From positions 1,557,501 through 1,621,500 of the forward strand of contig NZ_FOIR01000001.1 in NCBI RefSeq assembly GCF_900111145.1: 64,000 bases of DNA, read 5' to 3'. Every line of letters starts with the position of its first letter. Position 1 is the stretch's first letter. This stretch comes from Roseivirga pacifica (lineage in GTDB: Bacteria > Bacteroidota > Bacteroidia > Cytophagales > Cyclobacteriaceae). The translations under genes were made by a program, and so were the position numbers. This document shows positions 8,315 to 18,408 of the stretch, one piece after another. The notes beneath the pieces were generated by a model. It had not been told where the DNA came from. It did not search any database and worked only from the letters and a program-made list of their open reading frames with translations.

Positions 8315-9556
8315 ATGGTGGAATTCGAGAGATTTGTACTAGACAATGGCCTAAAAGTGATCGTTCACGAAGATCACTCAGCTCCAATAGCTGTTGTTAA
8401 TTTACTCTATCAGGTAGGAGCGAGAGATGAAAACGAAGAGAAAACGGGCTTTGCTCACCTTTTTGAGCATTTGATGTTTGGCGGTTCAAAACACATACCT
8501 TCTTATGACGAACCGTTGCAGAAGGTAGGTGGAGATAACAACGCCTTTACTTCAAACGATATAACCAACTACTACATCACGTTGCCTTCTGCCAACATAG
8601 AAACAGCCTTTTGGCTAGAGTCTGACAGAATGTTGAGCCTTTCTTTCGATCCAGAAGTGCTGGAGGTGCAGCGATCGGTGGTGATAGAAGAGTTTAAGCA
8701 GCGTTACTTAAATCAGCCTTATGGCGATGCATGGCTTAAGCTAAGGCCGCTGGCTTACCAAAAGCACCCATACAAATGGAATACCATTGGTAAAGAAATA
8801 GCCCACATTGAAGAGGCTACTATGGAAGATGTTAAGGACTTCTTCTTTAACTGGTATGTGCCGAATAACGCGATTTTGGTAGTAGGTGGAGATGTTACGG
8901 TTGACCAGGTTAAGGCGTTGGCCGAAAAATGGTTTGGGCCAATTCCTGCAAGAGAAATTGAAACGCGTGCATTGCCGAAAGAGCCTAGGCAGGAGGAGTA
9001 CCGTAGCTTAGATGTGGAGGAGGATGTTCCGCTAGATTCTCTCTATATGACTTTCCATATGTGTGGTAGAAATGATAAAGCTTATCATGCTACTGACTTG
9101 CTGAGCGATATTTTGGGAAGAGGGAAGTCGAGTAGGTTGTATAAGCGCTTGGTTGACGAGGATAAAGTTTTTAGCTCCATAAGTGCTTATGTTACTGGTT
9201 CTATCGATCCTGGTTTGCTCACTATTCACGGAAAAGTAAATAGCGAATTTAACCTCGCACAGGCGGAAGGAGCTGTTTGGAAAGTGTTGGACGACTTTAT
9301 GGACGAGCGAATTACTGCTGAAGAACTTGAGAAGGTTAAAAACAAAGCGGAGTCTACGCAGGTTTTTTCTGAAATGGAATTGTTGAATAGGGCAATGAAT
9401 TTAGCTTATGCCGAAATGTTGGGCGATGCTGACTTGGCTAACCAAGAAGCTGCTAAAATTCGTGCAGTTTCGATAGAAGATATTAGAGCAGTAGCCAAAG
9501 AAGTAATTAGAAAAACGAATGCCTCAGTATTGAGGTATCACGCAAAGCAAAAGTAA
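8315..9556 (+). CDS. M16 family zinc peptidase (single-domain, active)
   Basis: 413 aa. The inverted zinc motif HLFEH (in FAHLFEHLMFGG) is intact, and the distal Glu ligand sits in VVIEEFKQRY. The protein has the two M16 half-domains (residues ~1-210 and ~215-413), the second with the TFHMCGRND and DILGRGKSSRLYKRL signatures. No signal peptide is apparent, so cytoplasmic processing or peptide turnover is likely. A second M16 peptidase lies at 55391-56626. It starts an apparent operon with ispF, 2 bp downstream. Confidence 0.92.
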   Translation: MVEFERFVLDNGLKVIVHEDHSAPIAVVNLLYQVGARDENEEKTGFAHLFEHLMFGGSKHIPSYDEPLQKVGGDNNAFTSNDITNYYITLPSANIETAFWLESDRMLSLSFDPEVLEVQRSVVIEEFKQRYLNQPYGDAWLKLRPLAYQKHPYKWNTIGKEIAHIEEATMEDVKDFFFNWYVPNNAILVVGGDVTVDQVKALAEKWFGPIPAREIETRALPKEPRQEEYRSLDVEEDVPLDSLYMTFHMCGRNDKAYHATDLLSDILGRGKSSRLYKRLVDEDKVFSSISAYVTGSIDPGLLTIHGKVNSEFNLAQAEGAVWKVLDDFMDERITAEELEKVKNKAESTQVFSEMELLNRAMNLAYAEMLGDADLANQEAAKIRAVSIEDIRAVAKEVIRKTNASVLRYHAKQK

Positions 9557-9558
9557 TC

Positions 9559-10041
9559 ATGAAGATAAGAGTAGGTTTCGGCTACGATGTACACAAATTA
9601 GAAGCAGGAGAAGATTTTTGGCTTGGCGGAATTAAGGTGCCACATACGCATGGAGCGGTTGGCCATTCCGATGCTGATGTGCTCATTCATGTGATTTGTG
9701 ATGCACTTTTAGGCGCTGCCAACTTGCGTGATATTGGCTTTCATTTTTCGGATAAAGACCCAAAATACAAGGGTATAGATAGCAAGATTTTGTTGAAAGA
9801 CGTGGTAAAGCTAATAACCGAGAGAGGTTTTGAAATCGGTAACATAGACTCTACCATTTGCTTGCAGCAGCCTAAGGTTAATCCTCACATTCCGGCTATG
9901 AAAACTTGCCTGGCGGAAGTAATGGGAATTGATGAAGAAGACCTTTCTATAAAAGCTACAACAACCGAAAAACTAGGTTTTGTAGGCAAAGAGGAAGGTG
10001 TGGCTGCTTATGCTACGGTGCTAATTCAAAAGCATGCCTGA
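9559..10041 (+). CDS. ispF: 2-C-methyl-D-erythritol 2,4-cyclodiphosphate synthase
   Basis: 160 aa, full length. Visible signatures are GYDVHKLEAG (metal-binding Asp/His), HSDADVLIHVICDALLGA and the C-terminal KATTTEKLGFVGKEEGVAA. IspF cyclises CDP-methylerythritol 2-phosphate in the non-mevalonate isoprenoid pathway, so this organism makes isoprenoids through MEP. Overlaps the mnmD start by 8 bp, which implies coupled translation. Confidence 0.97.
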   Translation: MKIRVGFGYDVHKLEAGEDFWLGGIKVPHTHGAVGHSDADVLIHVICDALLGAANLRDIGFHFSDKDPKYKGIDSKILLKDVVKLITERGFEIGNIDSTICLQQPKVNPHIPAMKTCLAEVMGIDEEDLSIKATTTEKLGFVGKEEGVAAYATVLIQKHA

Positions 10042-10708
10042 TATCCGCATTATAGAGACCAGTGATGGTTCGCAGTCGCTTTATCGCAAAGATTTGAATG
10101 AAACCTATCATTCAACGCATGGCGCTATTACCGAGTCTCAGTACGTTTTTATTCAACACGGTTTAGATTTTCATTCTGAACAAGGAAGAGAGTCCATTTC
10201 TATATTGGAAGTTGGCTTTGGCACAGGGTTAAATGCGCTTTTAACACTGGATTGGGCTAAATCTCACGAGCAGAAAATAACATATAGCACTTTGGAGCCG
10301 ATTCCGTTGGCTGCCGACATTTACACACAACTGAATTATCACGAGCTTATTAATGGTTCGGTAAATCAAGCAGATCTTAAGCATTTGCACGAGGCAGAAT
10401 GGGAGCAGGAACATCAGCTTACCGACAATTTCACGTTTTTTAAAACGCAGTCTAAACTCCAAGACTTTCAGTCGGAAAAAGACTTTGACCTAGTTTATTA
10501 CGATGCATTTGCCCCAAGCAAACAGGCTGAAATGTGGGACTATGACGTGTTGGAGAAAACGGCTGACCTAATGGCCGAAGGAGCCGTTTTGGTTACTTAT
10601 TGCGCAAGGGGGCAGTTTAAAAGAGATTTGGCTGCTTTAGGTCTGACGGTGGAAACCCTAAAAGGCCCTCCGGGAAAAAAGGAGATGGTTAGGGGAGTGA
10701 AGCAGTAA
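10034..10708 (+). CDS. mnmD: tRNA (mnm5s2U34) methyltransferase MnmD, stand-alone
   Basis: 224 aa. It has a class I SAM fold with motif I ILEVGFGTGLNALL (residues ~57-70) and the MnmC1-type YYDAFAPSKQAEMWD signature (residues ~154-168), ending with LKGPPGKKEMVRG. It corresponds to the methyltransferase half of E. coli MnmC without the FAD oxidase half, so it should methylate nm5s2U34 at the tRNA wobble position. Start ATG at 10034 lies inside the ispF end. Confidence 0.92.
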   Translation: MPDIRIIETSDGSQSLYRKDLNETYHSTHGAITESQYVFIQHGLDFHSEQGRESISILEVGFGTGLNALLTLDWAKSHEQKITYSTLEPIPLAADIYTQLNYHELINGSVNQADLKHLHEAEWEQEHQLTDNFTFFKTQSKLQDFQSEKDFDLVYYDAFAPSKQAEMWDYDVLEKTADLMAEGAVLVTYCARGQFKRDLAALGLTVETLKGPPGKKEMVRGVKQ

Positions 10709-10787
10709 AACGTAATTCATTCATAACGATTTGTCCTTGGTTCAATCAAGTCTATTAATTGTATATTCGCTTATCTAATCTATTCCT

Positions 10788-11171
10788 ATGGTGGCTAAAG
10801 CAATCAAGGTAGTTCTTATAGCAGTTTCTTTGGCTGTTTTTGTGGGATGTAAATCCGCACAGAAATTTCCAGTAAATGAAAATGGCGTAATTATGGCTAC
10901 TCAAAATAGTATTCCGAAATCGGCTGTTCGTTTAATGGGCGAAATAATTGATTTGAAAGAGCAAAGTGAAACAAAAAAGTTCTACTTGTTTAGGGTGACA
11001 GAAGTAGTCGCAAAGGGTGGTACTTTCGGAACAGTTTTGCCTAGTAAAGGAGAAGTGGTTGTACTAGCTGTTTCCGATTTGACTAAATTCAAAAACGGAG
11101 ATAGGTTAATGGTTGATGCCGTTACGCCATTAATGAAAGAAGGTGATTTGCTTTCCATTTCAATGCTTTAA
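10788..11171 (+). CDS. Small predicted lipoprotein of unknown function
   Basis: 127 aa. The N-terminus is a lipoprotein signal with cysteine at residue 21 (AVFVGCKSAQK). The rest looks like a small beta domain (FYLFRVTEVVAKGG...GEVVVLAVSD). No family is recognised. It lies 10 bp upstream of the large secreted beta-propeller gene, so the two are probably co-transcribed; a functional link is inference only. Confidence 0.7.
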   Translation: MVAKAIKVVLIAVSLAVFVGCKSAQKFPVNENGVIMATQNSIPKSAVRLMGEIIDLKEQSETKKFYLFRVTEVVAKGGTFGTVLPSKGEVVVLAVSDLTKFKNGDRLMVDAVTPLMKEGDLLSISML

Positions 11172-11181
11172 AAGTTGTTAG

Positions 11182-14100
11182 ATGAATAAGAGAAAGCGTT
11201 TAATTCTGCCGCCACTAGTAGTTTTGGGTTTAGTGGTATTTGCCATTGTACATCATTTTAATGGCCCCAGTTTTTACACTAAATCTCCTCTCAAATTAAG
11301 TTTTGCTGCTCCTGAAGAGCGAGAAGAGTTTGAACACGAAGAAGGTACGGAAAGCGAGAACCCAAGAAAGCGGTTTCTGTATGAGTTTAATAAGCTGAAA
11401 GATCCCAAAACAGGGTTGATACCTGAAGGGATTAGGACAAAGGAGCTTCATTATATAGAAACTAGTTTTAGAGAGACCCTGCCACTGCCAAGCAAGGCCA
11501 ATGGTGTGGGCTTGCCTGGGGCTGCTAACTTAGAACAAATGACCGCTTCTGCCTTTTATAACAGAGGGCCATTTAATGTGGGAGGTAGAACAAGAGCCTT
11601 AGCTTTCGATATTAATAATGAAAATATTCTTTTGGCAGGAGGGATTTCAGGAGGTGTTTGGCGTAGTACAAATCAAGGCGAAAGCTGGACAAGAGCGAGT
11701 AAGCTCGATCAGCACCCCGCAGTATCGGCCATTATTCAAGATCAACGAGATGGCCACACAAATGAATGGTATTATGCAACAGGAGAACGTAGCGGGAACT
11801 CTGCAAACATAGAAAGCTCAAGTTTTTACAGGGGTAACGGTATTTATAAGTCTGTAGATAATGGGGTTACTTGGAGTTTGATATCTGCTACAGCTCAGCC
11901 GGGAACTTCTGGGACTGACGTGGTCAGAAATTTTGGGTCTTTTACTTTGGTAGATGAGTTGGCAATTGACTTCTCCAATGCTGCGGGAACGGAGATTTAT
12001 GCCGCAGGTTTAGGCAAAATCATTCGTAGCACTGATGGTTTTCAAACTTTCAATACAGTGTTGGGGGCTAATAACGAAATAAGCAACATGGCCGATGTTG
12101 TAGTAAGTAGCACGGGTAAAGTTTTTGCAACTATTGGTAACCAATTTGACAATGGAGGTGCCGGGCAAGAAGGCGTTTTTATGTCTGATGATGGTATTAG
12201 CTGGACTGAAATTACACCTGATACTGGGTTTGATGAGGAGTTGAGAATGGAACTCTCCATTGATCCACAGAATGAAGATTTTGTTTGGCTATTGGGTGGT
12301 GATAAAATTATGCGCTACACAGTGTCTACTGACACTTGGACAAATAGGACTAGCGGCTTGGGTTTTTCTACCAACGTAAGGAGTGGCTATAACCCGCAAG
12401 GTGGCTATGATATGTATGTGAAAGTTCACCCTGATAATAGTGAGACAGTATTTGTGGGGGGGACGAATATGTTAAGGTCAACTAACGCTTTTAGCAATTC
12501 ATTAGAGCGAGATCAGATTGCAGGCTATGGTAACACGTCTAATGGTTTTTACCCCAACCATCACCCCGATCAGCACGTGCTAACCTTTCTTAACTCCAAT
12601 AGCTCGGGCGCATTATCGGGTAGCGATGGAGGTGTACATATCACAAGCGATATTCTTGCTGATGACGGCACTCAGTTTCCTGTTACTTGGCAATCGCTTA
12701 ATAACGGATACCTCACCACACAATTCTATCACGTTTCTTTAAATAGATGGAACCTTAGGGATCCAATTCTATTCGGAGGTTTGCAGGATAATGGTACTTA
12801 CTTAACGGACTCAGAGGCGTCAAATGCTACTTGGTCGTTTATTGATGGTGGAGATGGTGCAAACACGGCTTATACATACAGTGGTATTTTCACCTCTGTA
12901 CAGAATGGGAGAATAATCAGAACTCCTATTGTAGATAATAATGTAGATTTCAACAACTTCTTCAATGTTAGCCCAATTGTCGATTCGGAAGAACGCGAAG
13001 AGAATTTCTTGTTCATCAACCCATATACGTATAATCCGGTACGGCCTGACCAGTTTTTTGTAGCAGCACGTGAAAAAGTCTTCTACACAAACGATGTGAG
13101 GGAGAACCCTAGTGAAGGAGAGTGGAGTGAAATAACAAGTACCGCACTGAACGGTAGTGCCGACCAAATAACAGCTTTTGGCATCTCTGTGGACTCAGAA
13201 GAAGAGGTTCTATTCTTTGGGACCGATAGCGGGCAGGTGTTTAAGTTGACAGACCTTCAAAGCTTAAGTGGTAATGTTTCTGCTTCCAAAGTGGGGTCTC
13301 TGGATTTACCCACTGGCTATGTTACTGGTATTGCGGTAAACCCGAAGGATGGCGACCATGTAATTGTAACTTACTCCAATTATGGAATTGTAAGTATTTG
13401 GGAGTCTACAGATGGAGGTGACAACTGGAGCAGTATTTCAGGTAACCTGGAAGAAAACCCAGATGGCTCTGGTGCTGGCCCGTCTATTCGTTCAGTAGAA
13501 ATTATGCCTGATGGCAATGGTGGAAGCTACTACTTTGTGGGTACTTCTGTGGGGTTATTCATGACACAAACACTTGATGGTGACAATACCATTTGGGAAC
13601 AACAAGGTGCCGATGTAATCGGTAATGTAGTGGTTAGCTCAATCGCTATTCGCCCTATTGAAGGTCGTGTTGTGGCGGCAACACATGGTAACGGTGTTTT
13701 TCAAGGAAATTATGATGTGGGCTTAAACCCAGAAATCTTTTGTGCCGTAGAAAATGGTGGGCAAGAATTTGTGCTTAGTGCAAATGGGTCTTTAGATGCA
13801 AACACGCCTTTCGCTTACCAGTGGATAAAGAACGGAGAACCAATTGACGGTGCTAATAACAGCGAACTTACCGTTACGGAAGGAGGAAACTACCAAGTAC
13901 GTCTGTTTATATCTCAAACTGAAAGTGCCTTATCGAATACTGTATTTGTTAACCTGGATAGTGAGGCCCCAGTGCTTAACTCAATTGCCCGATTGCTACC
14001 CCTAGAAGAAGAGACCTCGGCAAGTTCGGTGCTGTTCGAACTTACTTTCTCTGAGAATGTGATCAATGTCGATGTTTCGGATTTTGAGGTGGGCGGAGAT

Positions 14101-14901
14101 GTTAGCGGAACAATTGCTGAAGTTACGGAACTTTCATCTTCAACTTACTTGGTGGATGTGTCCAATATTGGTGGTGCTGGCTTGCTCGATTTGAACCTTT
14201 CATCAGCAATGAATATTACTGACGAAGCGGGTAATGATTTGAGTACAGCGATTGTGTCTGAAGAAACTTACACAGTGGTAGATGTTGTTGGTCCAACCGC
14301 TGCTATTTCCAGGTTGAGCCCTGCGAACGAAATTACTAACCAAGCGGAAGTTACTTTTCAAGTAGCTTTTAACGAGCCTGTAGTGAATGTTACTTTGGAT
14401 GATTTCGAACTGTCAATTGGCTCGGTAGCAGCTAATTTGAGTGCAATAAATGAGGTCACCGCGGGCAGAATTTTTTCTATAGAGGTAACCGAGATTGAAG
14501 AGGATGGCCTGATAGATTTAGATATTCTGATTACAGGAGATATTGAGGATGCCTCAGGCAATGGTTTTGCTGGAACTATTACTTCGGAAGAGACTTATAC
14601 CATCGAAAATATCATTACCTCAATTGAGGAAGATCCAAGTTATGTAGGTGATGTTTTGGCTGGGCCAAACCCTTCTACAGGTATTTTTGAACTGACTTTC
14701 CCGAGTTATTTTTCTGGAGATTTTTCATTGGTAATAGTAGGGTTGAATGGCCAAAAAGTAACGGATTTAGATATTGAGAGCCATGTTGCTGGTGAAGCTG
14801 TGGAAGTTGATATTACTAATTCACCTGATGGTGTATATATGCTTAGAGCAGAGAAGAACGGGAAGTTTGCTTCAGTAAAACTTCTAAAACAAAGCCGTTA
14901 G
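11182..14901 (+). CDS. Secreted VPS10/BNR-type beta-propeller protein with T9SS sorting domain
   Basis: 1239 aa. An N-terminal hydrophobic segment (residues 8-24) serves as export signal. Residues ~127-850 form a sialidase/sortilin-like propeller with Asp-box-like turns (RSTNQGESWT, KSVDNGVTWS, ESTDGGDNWS). An Ig-like domain follows (~853-923, FAYQWIKNGEPIDGANN), then two related Ig-like domains of ~100 residues each containing TFSENV/AFNEPV-x-x-V. Residues ~1157-1239 are a type IX secretion C-terminal domain (AGPNPSTGIFELTF...GVYMLRAEKNGKFASVKLLK). Expected at the cell surface or released; no catalytic residue identified. The stop overlaps the convergent ygfA-like gene. Confidence 0.88.
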   Translation: MNKRKRLILPPLVVLGLVVFAIVHHFNGPSFYTKSPLKLSFAAPEEREEFEHEEGTESENPRKRFLYEFNKLKDPKTGLIPEGIRTKELHYIETSFRETLPLPSKANGVGLPGAANLEQMTASAFYNRGPFNVGGRTRALAFDINNENILLAGGISGGVWRSTNQGESWTRASKLDQHPAVSAIIQDQRDGHTNEWYYATGERSGNSANIESSSFYRGNGIYKSVDNGVTWSLISATAQPGTSGTDVVRNFGSFTLVDELAIDFSNAAGTEIYAAGLGKIIRSTDGFQTFNTVLGANNEISNMADVVVSSTGKVFATIGNQFDNGGAGQEGVFMSDDGISWTEITPDTGFDEELRMELSIDPQNEDFVWLLGGDKIMRYTVSTDTWTNRTSGLGFSTNVRSGYNPQGGYDMYVKVHPDNSETVFVGGTNMLRSTNAFSNSLERDQIAGYGNTSNGFYPNHHPDQHVLTFLNSNSSGALSGSDGGVHITSDILADDGTQFPVTWQSLNNGYLTTQFYHVSLNRWNLRDPILFGGLQDNGTYLTDSEASNATWSFIDGGDGANTAYTYSGIFTSVQNGRIIRTPIVDNNVDFNNFFNVSPIVDSEEREENFLFINPYTYNPVRPDQFFVAAREKVFYTNDVRENPSEGEWSEITSTALNGSADQITAFGISVDSEEEVLFFGTDSGQVFKLTDLQSLSGNVSASKVGSLDLPTGYVTGIAVNPKDGDHVIVTYSNYGIVSIWESTDGGDNWSSISGNLEENPDGSGAGPSIRSVEIMPDGNGGSYYFVGTSVGLFMTQTLDGDNTIWEQQGADVIGNVVVSSIAIRPIEGRVVAATHGNGVFQGNYDVGLNPEIFCAVENGGQEFVLSANGSLDANTPFAYQWIKNGEPIDGANNSELTVTEGGNYQVRLFISQTESALSNTVFVNLDSEAPVLNSIARLLPLEEETSASSVLFELTFSENVINVDVSDFEVGGDVSGTIAEVTELSSSTYLVDVSNIGGAGLLDLNLSSAMNITDEAGNDLSTAIVSEETYTVVDVVGPTAAISRLSPANEITNQAEVTFQVAFNEPVVNVTLDDFELSIGSVAANLSAINEVTAGRIFSIEVTEIEEDGLIDLDILITGDIEDASGNGFAGTITSEETYTIENIITSIEEDPSYVGDVLAGPNPSTGIFELTFPSYFSGDFSLVIVGLNGQKVTDLDIESHVAGEAVEVDITNSPDGVYMLRAEKNGKFASVKLLKQSR

Positions 14902-15467
14902 AATTTGTCAAACCCTAGGTGACTCAATACCATATTTAGAGGTATGTCATGTGGTTCAACGTAATCTAGGTTGTCGAGTGGAGGGGCTAGTGAAACACCA
15001 AGTTTGAGGCAGTTGGGGCGACATTCCGAAAGGAATTTGTCGTAAAATCCTCCGCCATAACCAATGCGGTAGCCTTTTGTATCAAAACAAAGTAACGGAA
15101 CCAGCACCAAGTCGAAGGTTGAGGCTTCGAAAGTGTCATTGTTGGTAGGTTCTGAAATCCCCCATTTGTTTACCAATAGCTCGGTTTTGGAGTGCATTAA
15201 ATGATGAGAGAGTACAGGTTTTTTACGCGTTTTAGGAACGTAAACCTTATGTTCTTTAGAGAGCAGTAGGTGCTCAAAAATACCCCAAGTATTCACCTCT
15301 TTCTGGCTTTCCATGCTAAGAAAAATATGAATGTTTTTAAATTCTGGGTGTTTGGCAAGAAACTGTAAAAGCTGTTGCTCAATGACCGAACAGCGCCTTT
15401 TATACTCATTAGGGGTGAGTAGTTTTCGTTTTTCTAGGTAAAGGTTTCTAAGTGTTTCCTTATTCAT
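14898..15467 (-). CDS. 5-formyltetrahydrofolate cyclo-ligase
   Basis: 189 aa from the ATG at 15465-15467; a GTG two codons upstream is also possible. The family signature is clear: LVPLLCFDTKGYRIGYGGGFYDKFL (positions ~125-150), preceded by the N-terminal basic KRKLLTPNEYKRR. It converts 5-formyl-THF to 5,10-methenyl-THF using ATP. The start lies within the end of bshC (8-bp overlap), so translation is coupled. Converges with the propeller gene, their stops overlapping at 14898-14901. Confidence 0.92.
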   Translation of the reverse strand: MNKETLRNLYLEKRKLLTPNEYKRRCSVIEQQLLQFLAKHPEFKNIHIFLSMESQKEVNTWGIFEHLLLSKEHKVYVPKTRKKPVLSHHLMHSKTELLVNKWGISEPTNNDTFEASTFDLVLVPLLCFDTKGYRIGYGGGFYDKFLSECRPNCLKLGVSLAPPLDNLDYVEPHDIPLNMVLSHLGFDKF

Positions 15468-17046
15468 TGGCACTGATTAGGTGGAAGCGATAATCGAACG
15501 GATCGAATGCTTCCATGCATCGTGCAATAAAGTTAGGGTCATTTAGGTAGAAATTAAGGAAGTTGTCCTTTCTTTCTTGAGGAGCTCCACCCGGAAACAG
15601 GGCTTCTTTTACAGCGTAAATTCTGTTTACCAATACTTCCTGATTTCTTCGCTCGGCCTTTAGTAGTTTTTTTTCAATCTTCTCTAGCGATTTTTCTGCC
15701 TTTCGGTGTTCTGCCCAAATCAATCGCTCTAATGTTGTATCGATTTTCTCTGCTTGCTGGTGGGCATCTTTAAAAATTTGCTGAATGCGTCTTTTCTCTT
15801 CGTCCAAATCGAGTGAATAAGTCGATTGTTCAACTACTTTTTCATTCACCAAATCTTGGTCGTTCTTAAAGAGTTCTTCAAAGCTGAGGCCTAGCTGTTC
15901 TATTTTGCGCTGAATTGGAGCGGTTATAATACCGGCAAAGTTTCTTGGCATTAAGAGCGGGAAGGCAGTTTCGAAATTATCGAAAATGCCCTTTAGCTGG
16001 AGCCAATAGACCAACTCGGAAGGCCCGCCAACATAAGCTAAGTTGGGTAGTGAGAACTCCTGATAAAGTGGTCTGAGTACTACATTTGGGCTAAACCGCT
16101 CGGGATGATGTGCGATTTCTACCTTCATTTCCTCTTTGGTGAAAAGGATGTCGGTATCTAAAACAGCAAACTTGTCCCCTTCTTCAACTATTCGGCTTCT
16201 CACATCATCCTTAAGGTAAAAGAAGTTTATCTCACGCGGATGAACTTGTGTTCCGTATCCGAGTTGCTCTAGTTTTTCTGTTACCGTTATTGCTTTTTGC
16301 TGAGGCGTGTGCTCAAAAATATCACTTTCAATAACTGGCTGAAAGAGCTTTTTCAATCGGCTATCATCAGCGTCAACCACTACCAAACCATAATCGCCAA
16401 ATAGATGATTCACGTAATAGCGAACGGCCTCAGCTAAGGTTTTATGCTTTAAATAGGCAGTTCGGAAAAATTCCGGCAGACCTAAAAAATCATCGAAAAT
16501 ATGTTTGATCGACTTGGTTTCGAAGCGTCCAACCGCACCTGTTTGATTAGTTTGCCACTCAAACTTTTTGCCACCATATCGGAAGTAAGAGATTTCCTCA
16601 AAGTCGTGATCCTCACTGGCCATCCAATACACTGGTACAAAGTCGCAGTCAGGCCTAAGTGTTTTAAGCTCCTCACAAGCGCGAATTACTGTTACGATTT
16701 TGTAGATAAAGTAAAGCGGTCCGGTAAAGATGTTGAGCTGGTGGCCTGTAGTGATGGTGTAAGTATTACCCGATTTTAGCGCTTCAAGGTTGGCCTCAAG
16801 CCTTTCACTCTTTTCTGTTTTGCTGTACTGTTCAATCAGTACTTGGTGCAAAACCGAGCGGTGCGCATCAGGAAAGTCCCTGTTTTCAATTTGAGCGAGT
16901 AAATTCTCTGTTGTAGGCAATCCATTATGGAAACCCTTTAAGCTTTCAGCGCCTTGAATGTAATCGAGAAAGAACCTGGAAAAACTGTTTGTTTGCTCGA
17001 ATGGTATTTTTGAAAGTAAACAGGCAGGTTTTTCCAGAGTGCTCAT
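15460..17046 (-). CDS. bshC: Bacillithiol biosynthesis cysteine-adding enzyme BshC
   Basis: 528 aa, usual BshC length. Family features include the N-terminal PFEQTNSFSRFFLDYI, ITTGHQLNIFTGPLYFIYKI, PVYWMASEDHDFEE and VGGPSELVYWLQLKGIFD, followed by a C-terminal coiled coil (residues ~385-480) rich in Glu/Lys. BshC performs the last step of bacillithiol synthesis, joining cysteine to glucosaminyl malate. It fits with ytxJ at 5860-6240. Downstream cyclo-ligase overlaps its stop. Confidence 0.95.
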   Translation of the reverse strand: MSTLEKPACLLSKIPFEQTNSFSRFFLDYIQGAESLKGFHNGLPTTENLLAQIENRDFPDAHRSVLHQVLIEQYSKTEKSERLEANLEALKSGNTYTITTGHQLNIFTGPLYFIYKIVTVIRACEELKTLRPDCDFVPVYWMASEDHDFEEISYFRYGGKKFEWQTNQTGAVGRFETKSIKHIFDDFLGLPEFFRTAYLKHKTLAEAVRYYVNHLFGDYGLVVVDADDSRLKKLFQPVIESDIFEHTPQQKAITVTEKLEQLGYGTQVHPREINFFYLKDDVRSRIVEEGDKFAVLDTDILFTKEEMKVEIAHHPERFSPNVVLRPLYQEFSLPNLAYVGGPSELVYWLQLKGIFDNFETAFPLLMPRNFAGIITAPIQRKIEQLGLSFEELFKNDQDLVNEKVVEQSTYSLDLDEEKRRIQQIFKDAHQQAEKIDTTLERLIWAEHRKAEKSLEKIEKKLLKAERRNQEVLVNRIYAVKEALFPGGAPQERKDNFLNFYLNDPNFIARCMEAFDPFDYRFHLISANE

Positions 17047-17094
17047 GCAGTTAATATAGGTTTTTTTGGTTTGGCTTATAGGTAAACTTATTTG

Positions 17095-18408
17095 TTAGGC
17101 AACAGGTTCACCATAAAGGTCAAATTCCGTAGCATCATTAATTTTGATGTCGGCAAAGTCCCCAACTCTCAGATAATGTTTCGATGCATCAATTAGCACT
17201 TCGTTGTCTACCTCAGGGCTGTCATGCTCTGTTCTTCCAACAAAGTTCCCACTTTCCTTTCGGTCAATCAGTACCTTAAAGGTTTTGCCAATTTTTGCAT
17301 CGTTTATCTCACGGGAAATGCCCTCCTGAACATCCATTACGATGTTGGCGCGCTCTTGTTTCACTTCATCGGGTACATTGTCTTCCATACTAAAGGCATG
17401 GGTGTTTTCTTCATGCGAATAATTGAAGATTCCAAGTCGGTCGAAGCGGGTTTTCTCTACAAAGTCAACCATGTCTTCAAAATCGGCTTCTGTTTCACCC
17501 GGGTGGCCTGCAATCAAAGTTGTTCTAATGCCAATATCCGGCACACGCATGCGCATTTCTTGCAGTAGAGCCTCAGTTTTTTCTCTTGTAGTTCCTCTAC
17601 GCATAAGTTTTAGCATTTTGGTAGAACCATGCTGAAGCGGAATATCAAGATAGTTGCAGATGTTGTCGCGCTCGGCCATCACATCTAGAACGTCCATCGG
17701 AAAACCTGTTGGAAAAGCATAGTGCAGACGAATCCAATCAATGCCTTCCACATCGGAAAGGTTGCGCATTAGGTCGGCCAGGTTACGTTTTTTGTAAAGG
17801 TCTAGCCCGTAGTAAGTAGAGTCTTGTGCGATCAACAAAAGCTCTTTGGTGCCGTTTTTCGCTAGGTTTTGTGCTTCTTTTACCAACTCTTCGATTGGGC
17901 GAGAAACATGCCCGCCACGCATTAATGGAATTGCACAGAATGAACAAGGTCTATCGCAGCCTTCTGCTATTTTTAGGTATGAATAATGACTGTTTGTTGT
18001 AGTTAGGCGCTCACCAATAAGCTCATGCTTATAGTCTGCTTTGAACTTTTTCAGAATGGCAGGTAAATCTCTTGTGCCGAAAAAGGCATCTACTTGAGGG
18101 ATTTCCCTTTCTAAGTCGTCCTTATAGCGTTGTGAAAGACAGCCAGAAACGTAGATCTTTTCTACCAAACCTTCTTCTTTGGCATCAACGTAGCGAAGAA
18201 TAGTGTCGACAGACTCTTGCTTGGCATTGTCGATAAACCCGCAGGTGTTAATGATTACTACGTTGGAGTCGTCATTCTGCGCCTCGTGTGTAGTGTCAAT
18301 GCCATTACCTCGCAACTGGGTGAGCATAACTTCTGAATCCACCAAGTTTTTTGAACAACCTAGTGTTACAATGTTCACCTTCGTTTTTTGATTTCCCTTC
18401 GCCTTCAT
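17095..18408 (-). CDS. rimO: Ribosomal protein uS12 methylthiotransferase RimO
   Basis: 437 aa. The N-terminal UPF0004 domain opens VNIVTLGCSKNLVDSEVM with the first cluster cysteines. The radical SAM motif is CDRPCSFC (C-x3-C-x2-C) in IAEGCDRPCSFCAIPLMRG, and the C-terminal part has a TRAM-like domain (DRKESGNFVGRTEHDSPEVD). RimO methylthiolates an aspartate of S12. The GCDRPC...RGGHVSRP pattern separates it from MiaB. Upstream of bshC by 48 bp on the same strand. Confidence 0.96.
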   Translation of the reverse strand: MKAKGNQKTKVNIVTLGCSKNLVDSEVMLTQLRGNGIDTTHEAQNDDSNVVIINTCGFIDNAKQESVDTILRYVDAKEEGLVEKIYVSGCLSQRYKDDLEREIPQVDAFFGTRDLPAILKKFKADYKHELIGERLTTTNSHYSYLKIAEGCDRPCSFCAIPLMRGGHVSRPIEELVKEAQNLAKNGTKELLLIAQDSTYYGLDLYKKRNLADLMRNLSDVEGIDWIRLHYAFPTGFPMDVLDVMAERDNICNYLDIPLQHGSTKMLKLMRRGTTREKTEALLQEMRMRVPDIGIRTTLIAGHPGETEADFEDMVDFVEKTRFDRLGIFNYSHEENTHAFSMEDNVPDEVKQERANIVMDVQEGISREINDAKIGKTFKVLIDRKESGNFVGRTEHDSPEVDNEVLIDASKHYLRVGDFADIKINDATEFDLYGEPVA

